This document shows positions 50,756 to 61,134 of a DNA stretch of 64,000 nt, one piece after another (within the stretch, counting starts at the first letter, position 1; each line of letters opens with the position of its first letter). The notes beneath the pieces were generated by a model, which was not told the DNA's origin, did no database searches, and saw only the letters and a list, made by a program, of their open reading frames with translations. Both the position numbers and the translations under genes were made by a program. This DNA comes from Candidatus Methylomirabilota bacterium (GTDB lineage Bacteria > Methylomirabilota > Methylomirabilia > Rokubacteriales > CSP1-6), in NCBI GenBank assembly GCA_035764725.1, contig DASTYT010000019.1:1-64000 (forward strand), in the 5' to 3' direction.

Positions 50756-52234
50756 GTGGGCGAGCCGCTCTACCCTTCGCTCTATCAGGTCAACACGCGC
50801 GTCTGGCTCACCGAGCGGGCGCGCGTGCTGGGGCGTGCGGCCACGCTCGACGACATCCCGGACGCCGAGCTGGACCGCGTGGCTGCGATGGGATTCGACT
50901 GGGTGTGGCTGCTCAGCGTGTGGCAAACGGGAGAGGCGGGCCGCCGAATCTCGCGCGCCAATCCCGAGTGGCGCCGGGAGTTCGAGGAGACGCTCCCCGA
51001 TCTTCGGGAGGAGGACATCGGGGGGTCGGGATTTGCGATCACGGGCTACACGGTGGCCGCGGCGCTGGGGGGCGACGCGGCGCTGGCGCGGGTACGCAAG
51101 CGCCTGCGCGAGCGAGGCCTCCGGCTGATGCTCGACTTCGTCCCCAATCACACGGGTCTCGACCACCCCTGGGTGGACGACCACCCCGAATACTACGTGC
51201 CCGGCTCCGAGACCGAACGCGCGCGGGCGCCGCAGAACTATGTCTGGGTCAAGGGAAAGTACGGCGAGCGCGTGCTGGCCCACGGCCGCGATCCGTATTT
51301 TTCCGGGTGGCCGGACACGTTACAGCTTGACTACAGCAGTCCCGCTACCCAGGCGGCGATGGCCGGCGAGCTGTCGAGGATCTGCCAGCAGTGCGACGGC
51401 GTGCGCTGCGACATGGCCATGCTCGTCCTGCCCGACGTCTTCGAGCGGACCTGGGGCCGTCGGGCGCTGTCCTTCTGGCCCGAGGTGACGAGGCGGGTGC
51501 GCGACCGGGCGCCCGGCTTCCGCTTCATGGCCGAGGTCTACTGGGACCTCGAGTGGACGATGCTCCAGCAGGGCTTCGACTACGCCTACGACAAGCGGCT
51601 CTACGACCGCCTCCGCGAGGGCCACGCGCGCCCCGTGCGCGAGCATCTCCATGCCGGGCTCGACTACCAGGCGAAGCTGGCTCGCTTCCTGGAGAATCAC
51701 GACGAGCCCCGCGCCGCCGCGACGTTCCCGCCCGCGATGCACGAGGCCGCCGCCGTCGTCACGTTCCTGTCCCCGGGGCTGCGGTTCCTCCATCAGGGGC
51801 AGATCGAGGGCCGGGCGAAGCGGATCTCCCCGCACCTGGTTCGGGGCCCGCGCGAGCTCCTGGACGACGCCCGGCAGAAATTCTACCTGCGGCTGCTGAC
51901 GGTGCTCGCACAGCCTACCGTGCGTGACGGCGAGTGGCGCCTGCTCGAATGCGCACCGGCATGGGACGGAAACTGGACCTGGGACGGCTTCATCGTCTGG
52001 TCCTGGGAGGGGCCGGGCGGCCAGCGGCGCCTCGTCGCCGTCAACTACTCGGGCAATCAGGCCCAGTGCTATGTCCTCCTGCCGTACCCAGACCTGGCCG
52101 GCCGCTCCGTCCGGCTCCAGGATCTGCTGAGCGCTGCCCGCTACGATCGCGATGGGCACGAGCTCGCCTCACGCGGTCTCTATCTCGACCTGCCCGCCTG
52201 GGGCTATCACGCCTTCGAGGTCACGTCACGATGA
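50756..52234 (+). CDS. GH13 alpha-amylase family enzyme
   Basis: 492 residues from GTG 50756. The four GH13 regions are present: I 'LDFVPNHTG', II 'GVRCDMAM' (nucleophile Asp219), III 'FMAEVYWD' (acid Glu260), IV 'LENHDEPR' (Asp316). A C-terminal beta domain ends 'LPAWGYHAFEV'. No signal peptide is seen. It is likely a cytosolic glucosyl transferase or hydrolase acting with the GH63-like enzyme. A decayed relative lies at 41612-41945. Its stop overlaps the next gene (ATGA). Confidence 0.93.
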   Translation: MGEPLYPSLYQVNTRVWLTERARVLGRAATLDDIPDAELDRVAAMGFDWVWLLSVWQTGEAGRRISRANPEWRREFEETLPDLREEDIGGSGFAITGYTVAAALGGDAALARVRKRLRERGLRLMLDFVPNHTGLDHPWVDDHPEYYVPGSETERARAPQNYVWVKGKYGERVLAHGRDPYFSGWPDTLQLDYSSPATQAAMAGELSRICQQCDGVRCDMAMLVLPDVFERTWGRRALSFWPEVTRRVRDRAPGFRFMAEVYWDLEWTMLQQGFDYAYDKRLYDRLREGHARPVREHLHAGLDYQAKLARFLENHDEPRAAATFPPAMHEAAAVVTFLSPGLRFLHQGQIEGRAKRISPHLVRGPRELLDDARQKFYLRLLTVLAQPTVRDGEWRLLECAPAWDGNWTWDGFIVWSWEGPGGQRRLVAVNYSGNQAQCYVLLPYPDLAGRSVRLQDLLSAARYDRDGHELASRGLYLDLPAWGYHAFEVTSR

Positions 52235-53427
52235 CGACCGCGGATGCCTCGGCCCGCCCGGACCCCTACGACTTCTCCGTGGTCCTGGGCGGGCCGCTCT
52301 ATCAGCTCGTCCGCCGGGCGCACCTTTCCGGCGACGCGCTCGAGTTGGTCCGCCGCCGCATCATCGTCACCGCGATGCTCGTGTGGCTCCCGCCGTTCGT
52401 CCTGGCGGCGCTGGCCGGGCGCGCGTGGGGTAGCGCGGTCCGCGTGCCGTTCCTCATGGACGTCGAGGTCCACACGCGACTGCTGCTCGCCCTGCCCCTC
52501 CTCATCGTCGCCGAGCTCGTGGTGCATCAGCGCATGCGCCCGCTGGTTTGGCAATTCCTCGAGCGCGACCTGATCGCCGCCGAATCCCGGGCGAAGTTCG
52601 ACGCCGCGGTCGCCTCCGCCCTGCGCATCCGGAACTCCGTGCTGACGGAGCTGGTGCTCATCGCGTTCATCTATGTCGGCGTCGTCTTCCTCTGGCCTCA
52701 CTACGGCATCCTTCACTCGGCGACCTGGTATTCGCTCCCGACCGACGGCGGTTACCGCCTCACTCCGGCCGGGTGGTGGCTCGCGTACGTGAGCATCCCT
52801 GTGTTCCAGTTCATGCTGCTCCGCTGGTATTTCCGGATCTTCATCTGGATCCGCTTTCTCGGGCAGGTTGCGCGGTGCCGGCTGCGGCTCGTGCCCACGC
52901 ACCCCGACCGCTCGGGCGGCCTGGGCTTCTTGGCCAACACGGCCGTCGCCTTCGCCCCGCTCCTCGCCGCTCACGGGGCGCTGCTCGCCGGCTTCATCGC
53001 CAACCGCATCTTCTTCCAGGGCGCGACATTGCCCGACTTCAAGCTCGAGCTGGTGGCGGTCGTCGGCTTTCTCCTCCTCATCGTGGTGGGGCCCCTTCTC
53101 CTCTTCACGCCCCAGCTGGCGACGGCCCGGCGTATCGGCCTGCGCGAGTACGGCACGCTGGCCCGGCGCTACGTGCAGGAGTTCGACGACAAGTGGCTCC
53201 GTGGGCGGGCGCCGGCGGGCGAGCCCCTGATCGGCAGCGCGGACATCCAGTCCCTGGCGGATCTCGCCAATAGCTTCGAGGTCGTGCGCGGCATGAGCCC
53301 GGTGCCGTTCACCAGGAACACGGTGGTCCAGCTCGCGGTGATTACCCTCCTTCCCGTGGCCCCGCTGCTCCTCACGATGATCTCGCTGGAGGAGCTGCTC
53401 GGGCGTCTGCTGCAAGTGGTCCTCTAG
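52231..53427 (+). CDS. Polytopic membrane protein of unknown function
   Basis: 398 residues. After a 40-residue cytosolic start, about six transmembrane helices are spaced through the chain (near 47-67, 85-103, 140-160, 180-205, 240-262, 270-290). An acidic/charged region then follows ('ARRYVQEFDDKWLRG', 'ADIQSLADLANSFEVVRGM'), with a last hydrophobic pair near 355-395. The start overlaps the GH13 stop by 4 bases, so it belongs with the glycoside hydrolases. I do not recognise the family. Confidence 0.82.
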   Translation: MTTADASARPDPYDFSVVLGGPLYQLVRRAHLSGDALELVRRRIIVTAMLVWLPPFVLAALAGRAWGSAVRVPFLMDVEVHTRLLLALPLLIVAELVVHQRMRPLVWQFLERDLIAAESRAKFDAAVASALRIRNSVLTELVLIAFIYVGVVFLWPHYGILHSATWYSLPTDGGYRLTPAGWWLAYVSIPVFQFMLLRWYFRIFIWIRFLGQVARCRLRLVPTHPDRSGGLGFLANTAVAFAPLLAAHGALLAGFIANRIFFQGATLPDFKLELVAVVGFLLLIVVGPLLLFTPQLATARRIGLREYGTLARRYVQEFDDKWLRGRAPAGEPLIGSADIQSLADLANSFEVVRGMSPVPFTRNTVVQLAVITLLPVAPLLLTMISLEELLGRLLQVVL

Positions 53428-53660
53428 CCCGGCCGAACGACGCGACCGCGGCGCGCGCCGCCGCCCGGGAATCCTCCGTGGGACCTTTGTCCTATAGCGG
53501 CACCCGAGGGCCGCGACTACGATTCGTCAGTCGCGAGGGCGGGATCGGGACTCGGGCGCCCCACTAGGGCTGTCGCGCCTCGACACGCTGGAACGAAAAG
53601 TCCGAAGGATCAATGATTTGGCGCTGGCATGGTTCATGAGTGAAGCCCGGGAGGCCAAAA

Positions 53661-54998
53661 TTGAGACAACGAGCCGTCTTGACGTTCGGACTCTCGTTCC
53701 TCGTCACCACCACCGTCTGGTCTTCCGCGTGCGCCGAGGATGCGCCGCCGCCCCCTCTGTTCCCTCCGGACGAACCTCCGATCGAACGGCTCTTCGATCC
53801 GCTGCAGAAGAAGCTCCAGGCAAGCCCGCTCCCCACGTTCCTGAAAGACAGCGACCTCAAGGTGCATTTCCGCACCTACTACTTCAACCGCAACAAGACC
53901 GACGACTCGAAGAACGAGGCGCTCGCGACCGGAGGCTGGATCTCGTTTCAGTCGGGCTGGCTGGCCGACACCTTCGCGATGGGAGCCACCCTTTACGGCT
54001 CGGCCAAGCTCTACGGGCCGGAGGATCGGGACGGCACGCTTCTGCTCAAGCCGAGCCAGGAGAGCTACTACGTGCCCGGCGAGGCCTGGGGCGCGCTGAA
54101 ATACCAGGACTACGTGATCCTCAAGGGCTATCGCCAGCAGGTGGACCAGGGCTATATCAATCCCGCGGACAACCGCATGACGCCCAACACCTTCCAGGGC
54201 GTCACGGTGGGCGGCAAGGTCGGCTGGGTCCAGTACCTCGGCGGCTATCTCTTCAAGATCAAGCCGAGGAACGCGGATGAATTCATTAGCATGTCCGAGC
54301 AGGCCGGCGCGAGGGACAGCGACGAAGGGGTCGCGTTCGGAGGCGTGCGCCTTACCCCCCTGCCGGGGCTCCGCTTCGACCTCCACAACGACTACGGCGT
54401 CAACACGTTCAACACCATCTACACGGAGGCGGTCTACGAGATCCCGCTCGACGCCATGAAGGTTCGGCTCGGGGCGCAGTTCACCGACCAGCGGGCCGTC
54501 GGCGACGCCCTGCTCGCGCCCACGACCGACGGTCGCCACTGGAGCACGCAGCACGGCGGCGGGCGTGCACAGTTCATCATCGGCGACCTTACCCTGACCG
54601 GGGCGTTCTCCTTCACGGCCAAGGGCAACAACATCCAGACCCCCTGGGGCTCCTTCCCGGGCTATCTCTCGATGATCGATCAGGACTTCAACCGGGCTGG
54701 CGAGAAGGCGTTCCTCATCGGCGCCGCCTACGACTTCTCGAACATCATCACCAAGGGCTTGAGCGCGAACATGAACCTCGTCTGGGGTAAGGACGCCATC
54801 AATCCCACCACGGGGAGAGACGCCCCGGATCAGGGCGAGTATGACCTCACCGTGGACTATCGCCCGCCCTTCAAGTGGCCGGCGTTTCTCCAGGGCGTGT
54901 GGTTCCGGGCGCGCGGAGCGATCAACACGCAGCAAGACGCGAGGGCGACGGGCTATCAGTTCCGACTGATCATCAACTGGGAGCGAGATCTGATCTGA
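53661..54998 (+). CDS. OprD-like outer-membrane porin
   Basis: 445 residues from a TTG at 53661 that has a perfect GGGAGG six bases upstream and leaves a clean signal peptide ('RQRAVLTFGLSFLVTT' to 'SACA'). An in-frame GTG at 53640 lacks such a site. The mature barrel starts 'LKVHFRTYYFNR', like OprD, and has alternating strands to 'YQFRLIINWERDLI'. OprD-type porins admit basic amino acids and small acids. It lies immediately upstream of an amino-acid decarboxylase operon, which makes an amino-acid channel likely. Confidence 0.83.
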   Translation: MRQRAVLTFGLSFLVTTTVWSSACAEDAPPPPLFPPDEPPIERLFDPLQKKLQASPLPTFLKDSDLKVHFRTYYFNRNKTDDSKNEALATGGWISFQSGWLADTFAMGATLYGSAKLYGPEDRDGTLLLKPSQESYYVPGEAWGALKYQDYVILKGYRQQVDQGYINPADNRMTPNTFQGVTVGGKVGWVQYLGGYLFKIKPRNADEFISMSEQAGARDSDEGVAFGGVRLTPLPGLRFDLHNDYGVNTFNTIYTEAVYEIPLDAMKVRLGAQFTDQRAVGDALLAPTTDGRHWSTQHGGGRAQFIIGDLTLTGAFSFTAKGNNIQTPWGSFPGYLSMIDQDFNRAGEKAFLIGAAYDFSNIITKGLSANMNLVWGKDAINPTTGRDAPDQGEYDLTVDYRPPFKWPAFLQGVWFRARGAINTQQDARATGYQFRLIINWERDLI

Positions 54999-55031
54999 AT
55001 CACCCGCGTATCGGGTGTGGAGGGCAGTGGC

Positions 55032-57806
55032 ATGGCCAAGACGGAGACTGAAGGCAAGGTTCAGGACTTCCAGGAGTTCTTCTCCGCGGCGGAAGCACGG
55101 CTCGACCGTTGGCGCGAGCTGAGCGCGGTCGGGCGCGCGTGGGAGGCGTCGGTCTCGCGCGGTCAGCCCGCCGACTCCGCGCACGGTGATGCCTCGCGCG
55201 TGCTCGCCGAACTCTCCGCGCTCGAGGACTACTGGGCGTATCCGGGCCCGCGCCTCATGGCGACGATGGCGGAAGCGCTCAAAGAGCGGAACGCCGCGGT
55301 GTTCGCCCGGCTGGCGGGCAAGATCTCGACCGCCCTCGTCACCGGCACCTACCGCCACGACACCAAGGCCTGGGATCCACTGGAGGAGGCCGACGCGCGG
55401 GTCGCCGACGTGCTGCCGCCCGATACCCAGCCCGGCGAGACGCACAAGCCCTACTTCGAGGTCCTGATCGTCACTCCGAATGATCCCAGCCGCTGGGAGC
55501 GCTCGCGCGCCGATCTGCGCCGGCTGCGGCGGCCCGAGGACTCCTTCGTCTACGAGGTGGTCCAGGTGGGCAGCTTCGAGGACGCCGCTATCGGCGCGAT
55601 CTTCAACACCAACGTGCAGGCCGTCGTGATCTTCGACGGCTTCCAGTTCGCCTCCCGCCACGACATGCCGGCCATGCGAGACTTCCTCACCCGCAACCTC
55701 CGCGTCGATCCCTCGAGCATCGAGCCCGGCGCCCTCGCGACCGCCCTCGCCCAGCGGATCAAGGGCTACCGCCCCGAGCTGGACATCTACCTCCTCACCG
55801 ACCGGGCCGTCGAGCATCTCGCGGGCAGCCCGGAGGTCGCGCCCATCCGGCGCATGTTCCACCAGGTCGAAGAGCTGATGGAGATCCATCTCTCCATCCT
55901 CGATGGGGTCAGCGACCGCTACGAGACGCCGTACTTCTCGAACCTGAAGAAATACGCCCAGCGGCCCATCGGAACGTTCCACGCCCTGCCCATCGCGCGC
56001 GGGAAGTCCGTGTTCCGCTCGAACTGGATCCGCGACATGGGCCAGTTCTACGGGACGAATCTGTTCCTGGCCGAATCCTCCGCGACCACCGGCGGCCTCG
56101 ACAGCCTGCTCGAACCCACCGGCAACATCAAGAAGGCGCAGGATCTCGCGGCGCGGGCCTTCGGGGCCAAGCGGGCCTATCTCGCGACCAACGGCACGTC
56201 GACCTCAAACAAGATCGTGGTCCAGGCCGTCTGCCGACCCGGTGACATCGTCATCGTCGACCGCAATTGCCACAAATCGCACCACTACGGCTTCGTGCTC
56301 GCGGGCGCCCAGCCGTACTACGTGGAGGCCTATCCACTCACCCAGTACTCGATGTACGGCGCGGTGCCGCTCAAGACCATCAAGGCCGCCCTTCTCGCCT
56401 GCAAGGCCGAGGGCACGCTCTCGCGGGTCCGGGCAGTGGATCTCACCAACTGCACGTTCGACGGCCACATGTACAACCCCGTGCGCGTGATGGAGGAGTG
56501 CCTTGCCATCAAGCCGGATCTCGTCTTCCTCTGGGACGAGGCCTGGTTCGGCTTCGCGCGCTTCAACCCGCTTCACCGCCGGCGCACCGCCATGGGCGCC
56601 GCGGCCATTCTCACCGCGCGGTACCGCGATCCCGCCTACCGCGAGCGCTACAAGGCGTTCGCCGCGAAGCATGGCAAGCTCGATCCCAACGATCGGTCGC
56701 TGCTCGACACGCACCTGCTCCCCGATCCGGACAAGGTGCGCATTCGCGTCTACCAGACGAACTCCACCCACAAGTCGATGTCGGCGCTCCGGCAGGGCTC
56801 GATGATCCTGGTGTGGGACGAGGACTTCCACCACGTGGAGGGTCCGTTCCAGGAGGCGTTCCTCACGCACACCTCCACCTCGCCGAACCTCCAGATCATC
56901 GCCTCCCTCGACGTGGCGCGGCGCCAGATGGAGCTGGAAGGGTACGAGCTCACCATGAAGATGACCGAGCTCGCCCTGCGTCTCCGCCGGGAGATCAACA
57001 CGCATCCCCTCATCTCGAAGTACTTCCACGTGGCGACGCCGGAGGAGATGGTGCCGGCGGAGTTCCGCGCGTCCGGCATCCGGGACTACGGCCCGCCCAC
57101 TTCCTCCTGGCGGCAGGCCATAGAGGCCTGGGACGGCGATGAGTTCGCCCTGGACCCCACGCGCCTCACGATCATCTGCGGCTCGGGCGGCTTCGACGGG
57201 ACCCAGTTCAAGGGGCTGCTCGCCGAGCGGTTCGACATCCAGATCAACAAGACCTCGCGCAACAGCATCCTGGTCCAGACCAACATCAACAATACCCGGA
57301 GCGACGCCGCCCTCATCATCAAGGTGCTGGCAGATCTCTCGCGCGAGATTGAGCAGCGCCTCGCCCAGGGCGGCCCGCCGGAGCAGGCCGCCTTCGCGGC
57401 CCGCGTGAAGTCGCTCATGACCGACGTGCCTGACCTGCCGAACTTCAGCCGCTTCCAGGACACCTTCCGCGACAACCCCAAGGGGGCGAGCAACGAGGGC
57501 CACGTGCGCCCCGCGTTCTTCATGGCCTACGACGAGGCCAACTGCGAGTTCGTGAAGCTCGCCAGCCCGGACATCGACAAGCGGCTGAAGAGCGGGCCCG
57601 AGATGGTGTCCGCGAACTTCGTGATTCCCTACCCGCCGGGCTTCCCCATCATGGTGCCCGGCCAGGTGATCACCGAGGAAACCATCACGTTCATGCGCAA
57701 GCTCGACGTAAAGGAGATCCACGGGTACAACGCCTCGCAGGGTCTCAAGCTCCTCAAGCCGGACGCCCTCGCCGCGCGCAAGAAGAACGGAGGCAACCAT
57801 GCTTGA
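55032..57806 (+). CDS. Large Orn/Lys/Arg decarboxylase-family PLP enzyme
   Basis: 924 residues, about 200 longer than the usual 710-760. An unrecognised ~130-residue N-terminus comes first, then a response-regulator-like wing ('[18 protein letters not shown]' and '[13 protein letters not shown]', about 145-210). The fold-type I PLP domain is at about 310-650, with '[21 protein letters not shown]', '[10 protein letters not shown]' and the Schiff-base Lys581 in '[14 protein letters not shown]', followed by the C-terminal domain. GGAGGG precedes the ATG. It overlaps aspT by 8 bases. The substrate (Arg, Lys, Orn or Asp) cannot be decided. Confidence 0.9.
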   Translation: MAKTETEGKVQDFQEFFSAAEARLDRWRELSAVGRAWEASVSRGQPADSAHGDASRVLAELSALEDYWAYPGPRLMATMAEALKERNAAVFARLAGKISTALVTGTYRHDTKAWDPLEEADARVADVLPPDTQPGETHKPYFEVLIVTPNDPSRWERSRADLRRLRRPEDSFVYEVVQVGSFEDAAIGAIFNTNVQAVVIFDGFQFASRHDMPAMRDFLTRNLRVDPSSIEPGALATALAQRIKGYRPELDIYLLTDRAVEHLAGSPEVAPIRRMFHQVEELMEIHLSILDGVSDRYETPYFSNLKKYAQRPIGTFHALPIARGKSVFRSNWIRDMGQFYGTNLFLAESSATTGGLDSLLEPTGNIKKAQDLAARAFGAKRAYLATNGTSTSNKIVVQAVCRPGDIVIVDRNCHKSHHYGFVLAGAQPYYVEAYPLTQYSMYGAVPLKTIKAALLACKAEGTLSRVRAVDLTNCTFDGHMYNPVRVMEECLAIKPDLVFLWDEAWFGFARFNPLHRRRTAMGAAAILTARYRDPAYRERYKAFAAKHGKLDPNDRSLLDTHLLPDPDKVRIRVYQTNSTHKSMSALRQGSMILVWDEDFHHVEGPFQEAFLTHTSTSPNLQIIASLDVARRQMELEGYELTMKMTELALRLRREINTHPLISKYFHVATPEEMVPAEFRASGIRDYGPPTSSWRQAIEAWDGDEFALDPTRLTIICGSGGFDGTQFKGLLAERFDIQINKTSRNSILVQTNINNTRSDAALIIKVLADLSREIEQRLAQGGPPEQAAFAARVKSLMTDVPDLPNFSRFQDTFRDNPKGASNEGHVRPAFFMAYDEANCEFVKLASPDIDKRLKSGPEMVSANFVIPYPPGFPIMVPGQVITEETITFMRKLDVKEIHGYNASQGLKLLKPDALAARKKNGGNHA

Positions 57807-59493
57807 GTGGCTCGCCGCGACATTCCGTCAGTATCCGGAGATCGCGATCTTCCTCGCCCTCGGCCTCGGGTACTACTTCGGCAAGTTCACGTTCAAAGGC
57901 ATCGGGCTCGGCTCGGTGACCGCCACCCTGCTCGCCGGCGTGATCATCGGCCAGCTCGGGATCACCATCAACCAGCCTCTCAAGGCCTTCGCGTTCCTCA
58001 TGTTCCTGTTCGCGGTGGGCTACGGCGTGGGGCCGCAGTTCGTGCGCGGCGTCGCCAAGGACGGGCTGCCGCAGGCGTTCTTCTCCGTGGTCCAGTGCCT
58101 CTTCAGTCTCCTCGTTCCCGTGGCGATCGCCAAGATGGCGGGCTATGACCTCGGTTACGCGGCGGGGCTCTACTCCGGATCGCAGACGATCTCGGCGGCC
58201 ATGGGGCTGTCGACCGATGCTATCAATCGGCTCGGCCTGCCCCCCGAGCAGGCCAAGGCGCTGCTCGACTCGATGCCCATCGCCTACGCCGTGACCTACA
58301 TGTTCGGGACGGTGGGCTCGGCGATCGTGATCGCCCTCGTCTGCCCGGCGCTCGTTCGCATGGATCTCGTCGCGGCGTGCAAGGAGTACGAGAAGATGCA
58401 GGGCGGCACCGCCGCCATGGGCGGCGCTGGCTCGGCATGGCACAAGTGGGAGCTGCGCGCCTTCCGGGTTCGGCCGGGCGGGAAGGCGGTCGGACTCAGG
58501 GCGGTCGAGGCGGAGGCGATGGTCCCGGACGCCCGGGTCTTCGTCGAGCGCATCCGCCGGGCGAACGGCACCATCGAGGACGCCGCGGCCGACACGGTGA
58601 TCCGCGAGGGCGACATCGTGGCGATCGCCGGCGCCCGCGAGGTGCTCGTGAAGGTGATCGGGGAGGCCGCGCAGGAAGTCGACGACCCCGAGCTGCTCAA
58701 CGTGCCCGTGGAGGGCGTTGACGTCTACGTGACCAGCAAGGAGGTCGACGGCAAGAGCCTCGCCGAGCTGGCCAAGCTTCCCATGGCGCGCAGCGTGTTC
58801 CTCCAGAGGATCGCGCGGGGCGCCGTCGCAACCTCGATCCCGATCCTGCCCAACACCAAGATCAATCGCGGCGACATCCTCACCCTCGTCGGCCGCACTC
58901 AGGACACTGCGGCCGCGGCCAAGGTCCTGGGCGTGCCCGATCGCCCCTCCGACGTGGCCGACGTCGCGTTCATCGGCGCCGCCATCACTGTCGGCGCGCT
59001 GATCGGCGCGCTGGTCCTGAAGGTCGCGGGGGTACCGCTGACGCTGTCCACCGCGGGCGGCGCGCTCATCGCGGGGCTCGTGTTCGGCTGGCTCCGCTCG
59101 ACCCGGCCGTTCTTCGGGCGGATTCCGTCATCCACGGTCTGGTTCATGAACTCCGTCGGCCTCAACATCTTCATCGCCATCGTCGGTATCTCGGCCGGCC
59201 CCGGCTTCGTCAACGGCCTCAAGACCCAGGGCATCGGCCTGTTCCTCTGGGGAGCGGTGGCGACCACCGTGCCGCTGATCCTCGGGCTCTTCATCGGCAA
59301 GTACATCTTCCGGTTCCACGACGCGATCCTGCTGGGGATCCTCTCCGGCGCGCGGACGACGACGGCGTCCCTGGGCCTGGTTTGCGACCGGGCCCAGAGC
59401 CAGATCCCCGCGCTCGGCTACACCGTGACCTATGCCGTCGGCAACACGCTCCTCACGATCTGGGGCATGGTGCTGATCATCCTCTTATCGTGA
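57799..59493 (+). CDS. aspT: Aspartate:alanine antiporter, AspT/AAEx family
   Basis: 564 residues. It has two five- or six-helix membrane halves joined by a cytosolic region (about 205-380) with two TrkA-C (RCK_C) domains, the diagnostic AspT/AAEx layout. It has '[15 protein letters not shown]', '[23 protein letters not shown]' and, in the second half, '[19 protein letters not shown]'. AspT exchanges aspartate for alanine electrogenically; with AspD decarboxylation this builds proton motive force. It sits 8 bases inside the decarboxylase and 25 bases ahead of aspD. Its exact exchange pair could differ. Confidence 0.9.
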   Translation: MLEWLAATFRQYPEIAIFLALGLGYYFGKFTFKGIGLGSVTATLLAGVIIGQLGITINQPLKAFAFLMFLFAVGYGVGPQFVRGVAKDGLPQAFFSVVQCLFSLLVPVAIAKMAGYDLGYAAGLYSGSQTISAAMGLSTDAINRLGLPPEQAKALLDSMPIAYAVTYMFGTVGSAIVIALVCPALVRMDLVAACKEYEKMQGGTAAMGGAGSAWHKWELRAFRVRPGGKAVGLRAVEAEAMVPDARVFVERIRRANGTIEDAAADTVIREGDIVAIAGAREVLVKVIGEAAQEVDDPELLNVPVEGVDVYVTSKEVDGKSLAELAKLPMARSVFLQRIARGAVATSIPILPNTKINRGDILTLVGRTQDTAAAAKVLGVPDRPSDVADVAFIGAAITVGALIGALVLKVAGVPLTLSTAGGALIAGLVFGWLRSTRPFFGRIPSSTVWFMNSVGLNIFIAIVGISAGPGFVNGLKTQGIGLFLWGAVATTVPLILGLFIGKYIFRFHDAILLGILSGARTTTASLGLVCDRAQSQIPALGYTVTYAVGNTLLTIWGMVLIILLS

Positions 59494-59518
59494 CATCGAA
59501 GGCCGCTAGGAGACAGCC

Positions 59519-61129
59519 ATGAGCATCGACCTCACCCAGTTCGACAAGATGGGCCCGTTCGAGATCAAGGACGAGCTCATCAAGCTCGCCAAGAAGACGT
59601 CGAAGACCACGCAGTCGGCGTTCCTCAACGCCGGCCGCGGCAACCCGAACTGGATCGCGACCGAGCCGCGGGAGGGCTTCTTCCTCCTCGGTCAGTTCGC
59701 CCTCACCGAGAGCCGGCGCGTGATGGAACATCCCGCCGGCATCGCCGGCATGCCGGCCGCCAAGGGCATCGCCGGGCGCATGGAGGGGTGGCTCGCCAAG
59801 CATGCCGACGCCCCCGGCGCCGCCTTCCTCGGCAAGATGGTGGCGTTCGCGGTCAAAACGTTCAAGTTCGAGGCGGACGCCTTCGTCCACGAGCTCGTGG
59901 ATTCCATCATCGGCGACAACTACCCCGTGCCCGACCGCATGCTCGTCCACAACGAGCGCATCGTGCACGAGTACCTCATGTGGGCGATGTGCGGGAATCC
60001 GCGGCCCGCCGGCAAGTTCGACCTCTACGCGGTCGAGGGCGGCACCGCGGCGATGTGCTATCTCTTCAAGTCGCTCAAGGCCAATCGCCTCCTCATGCCA
60101 GGCGACACCATCGCGCTGGGCACGCCCATCTTCACGCCGTACATCGAGATGACCCACCTCGAGGACTACGGGCTCAAGGTGGTCAACGTCGCGTCGCCGC
60201 AGGAGAACCGCTTCCAGCCGACCGACGCCGAGCTCAAGAAGCTCGAGGATCCGCACGTCAAGGCCTTCTTCCTCGTCAACCCCGGCAATCCCACCGGGGT
60301 GGCGCTCAGCAAGGAGTCGATCGGCAAGATCGCGAAACTCGTCAAGACGAAGCGCCCCGACCTCATGCTCCTGACCGATGACGTCTACGGGACCTTTGTC
60401 CCGGGCTTCCGCTCGCTCCTCGGCGAGCTGCCGCACAACACGCTGGGCGTCTACTCCTACTCGAAGTACTTCGGCTGCACGGGCTGGCGGCTGGGCGTCA
60501 TCGCGCTCCACGAGGACAACATCTACGACAAGATGATCGCCAAGCACACCGGCGAGACCCTGAAGGCACTCGACAAGCGCTACGGCGCGCTCACCCTCGA
60601 GCCGCGGAAGATCAAGTTCATCGACCGCATCGTCGCGGATAGCCGTGACGTCGCCCTCAACCACACCGCCGGGCTCTCGCTGCCCCAGCAAGTGATGATG
60701 ACCATGTTCTCCCTGGCCGAGCTGATGGATGTGGAGAAGCGCTATCAGAAGGCCTGCATGGAGATCGTGCACCGGCGGTTCCAGGCCATCCTCGAGGGGC
60801 TGGGCCTCCAGGCCAGCCCGGGCGACCTCTACGACGCGTACTACGGGCTGATCGACTTCGAGTTTTTCGCGCGGAAGAACCTCGGTGAGGACGCGGTGGC
60901 GTGGATGAAGAAGAATGTTCATCCCCTCGACCTGGCCTTCCGCCTCGCCGAGACCCAGGGCATCGTGCTCCTGAACGGCGGCGGCTTCGAGGCGCCGGAT
61001 TGGTCGCTGCGCGTCTCCCTGGCCAACCTCGGCGACGACGTGTACGACGACATCGGCCGCGGCGTGCGGGCCATCGCGCGCGGCTATCGGGACGCCTTCG
61101 AAGCCTCGAAGCGCGCCCCGAAGAAATAG
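59519..61129 (+). CDS. aspD: Bifunctional aspartate aminotransferase / L-aspartate beta-decarboxylase
   Basis: 536 residues, matching AspD/AsdA (~530). The N-terminus has 'FLNAGRGNPNW', the middle 'FFLVNPGNPTGVAL', the PLP Lys316 in 'YSYSKYFGCTGWRLGVI', and the C-terminal 'WSLRVSLANLGDD' carries the carboxylate-binding Arg. It converts aspartate to alanine and CO2, consuming a cytosolic proton. The position just after aspT is the known pairing. A GGAG ribosome site lies at 59508-59511. Confidence 0.93.
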   Translation: MSIDLTQFDKMGPFEIKDELIKLAKKTSKTTQSAFLNAGRGNPNWIATEPREGFFLLGQFALTESRRVMEHPAGIAGMPAAKGIAGRMEGWLAKHADAPGAAFLGKMVAFAVKTFKFEADAFVHELVDSIIGDNYPVPDRMLVHNERIVHEYLMWAMCGNPRPAGKFDLYAVEGGTAAMCYLFKSLKANRLLMPGDTIALGTPIFTPYIEMTHLEDYGLKVVNVASPQENRFQPTDAELKKLEDPHVKAFFLVNPGNPTGVALSKESIGKIAKLVKTKRPDLMLLTDDVYGTFVPGFRSLLGELPHNTLGVYSYSKYFGCTGWRLGVIALHEDNIYDKMIAKHTGETLKALDKRYGALTLEPRKIKFIDRIVADSRDVALNHTAGLSLPQQVMMTMFSLAELMDVEKRYQKACMEIVHRRFQAILEGLGLQASPGDLYDAYYGLIDFEFFARKNLGEDAVAWMKKNVHPLDLAFRLAETQGIVLLNGGGFEAPDWSLRVSLANLGDDVYDDIGRGVRAIARGYRDAFEASKRAPKK

Positions 61130-61134
61130 GGCCA

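Noticed and set aside
53448..53461. Perfect palindrome GCGGCGCGCGCCGC after the membrane-protein gene
   Set aside because: It consists only of G and C in a very GC-rich region and has no T-tract, so I cannot support a terminator.
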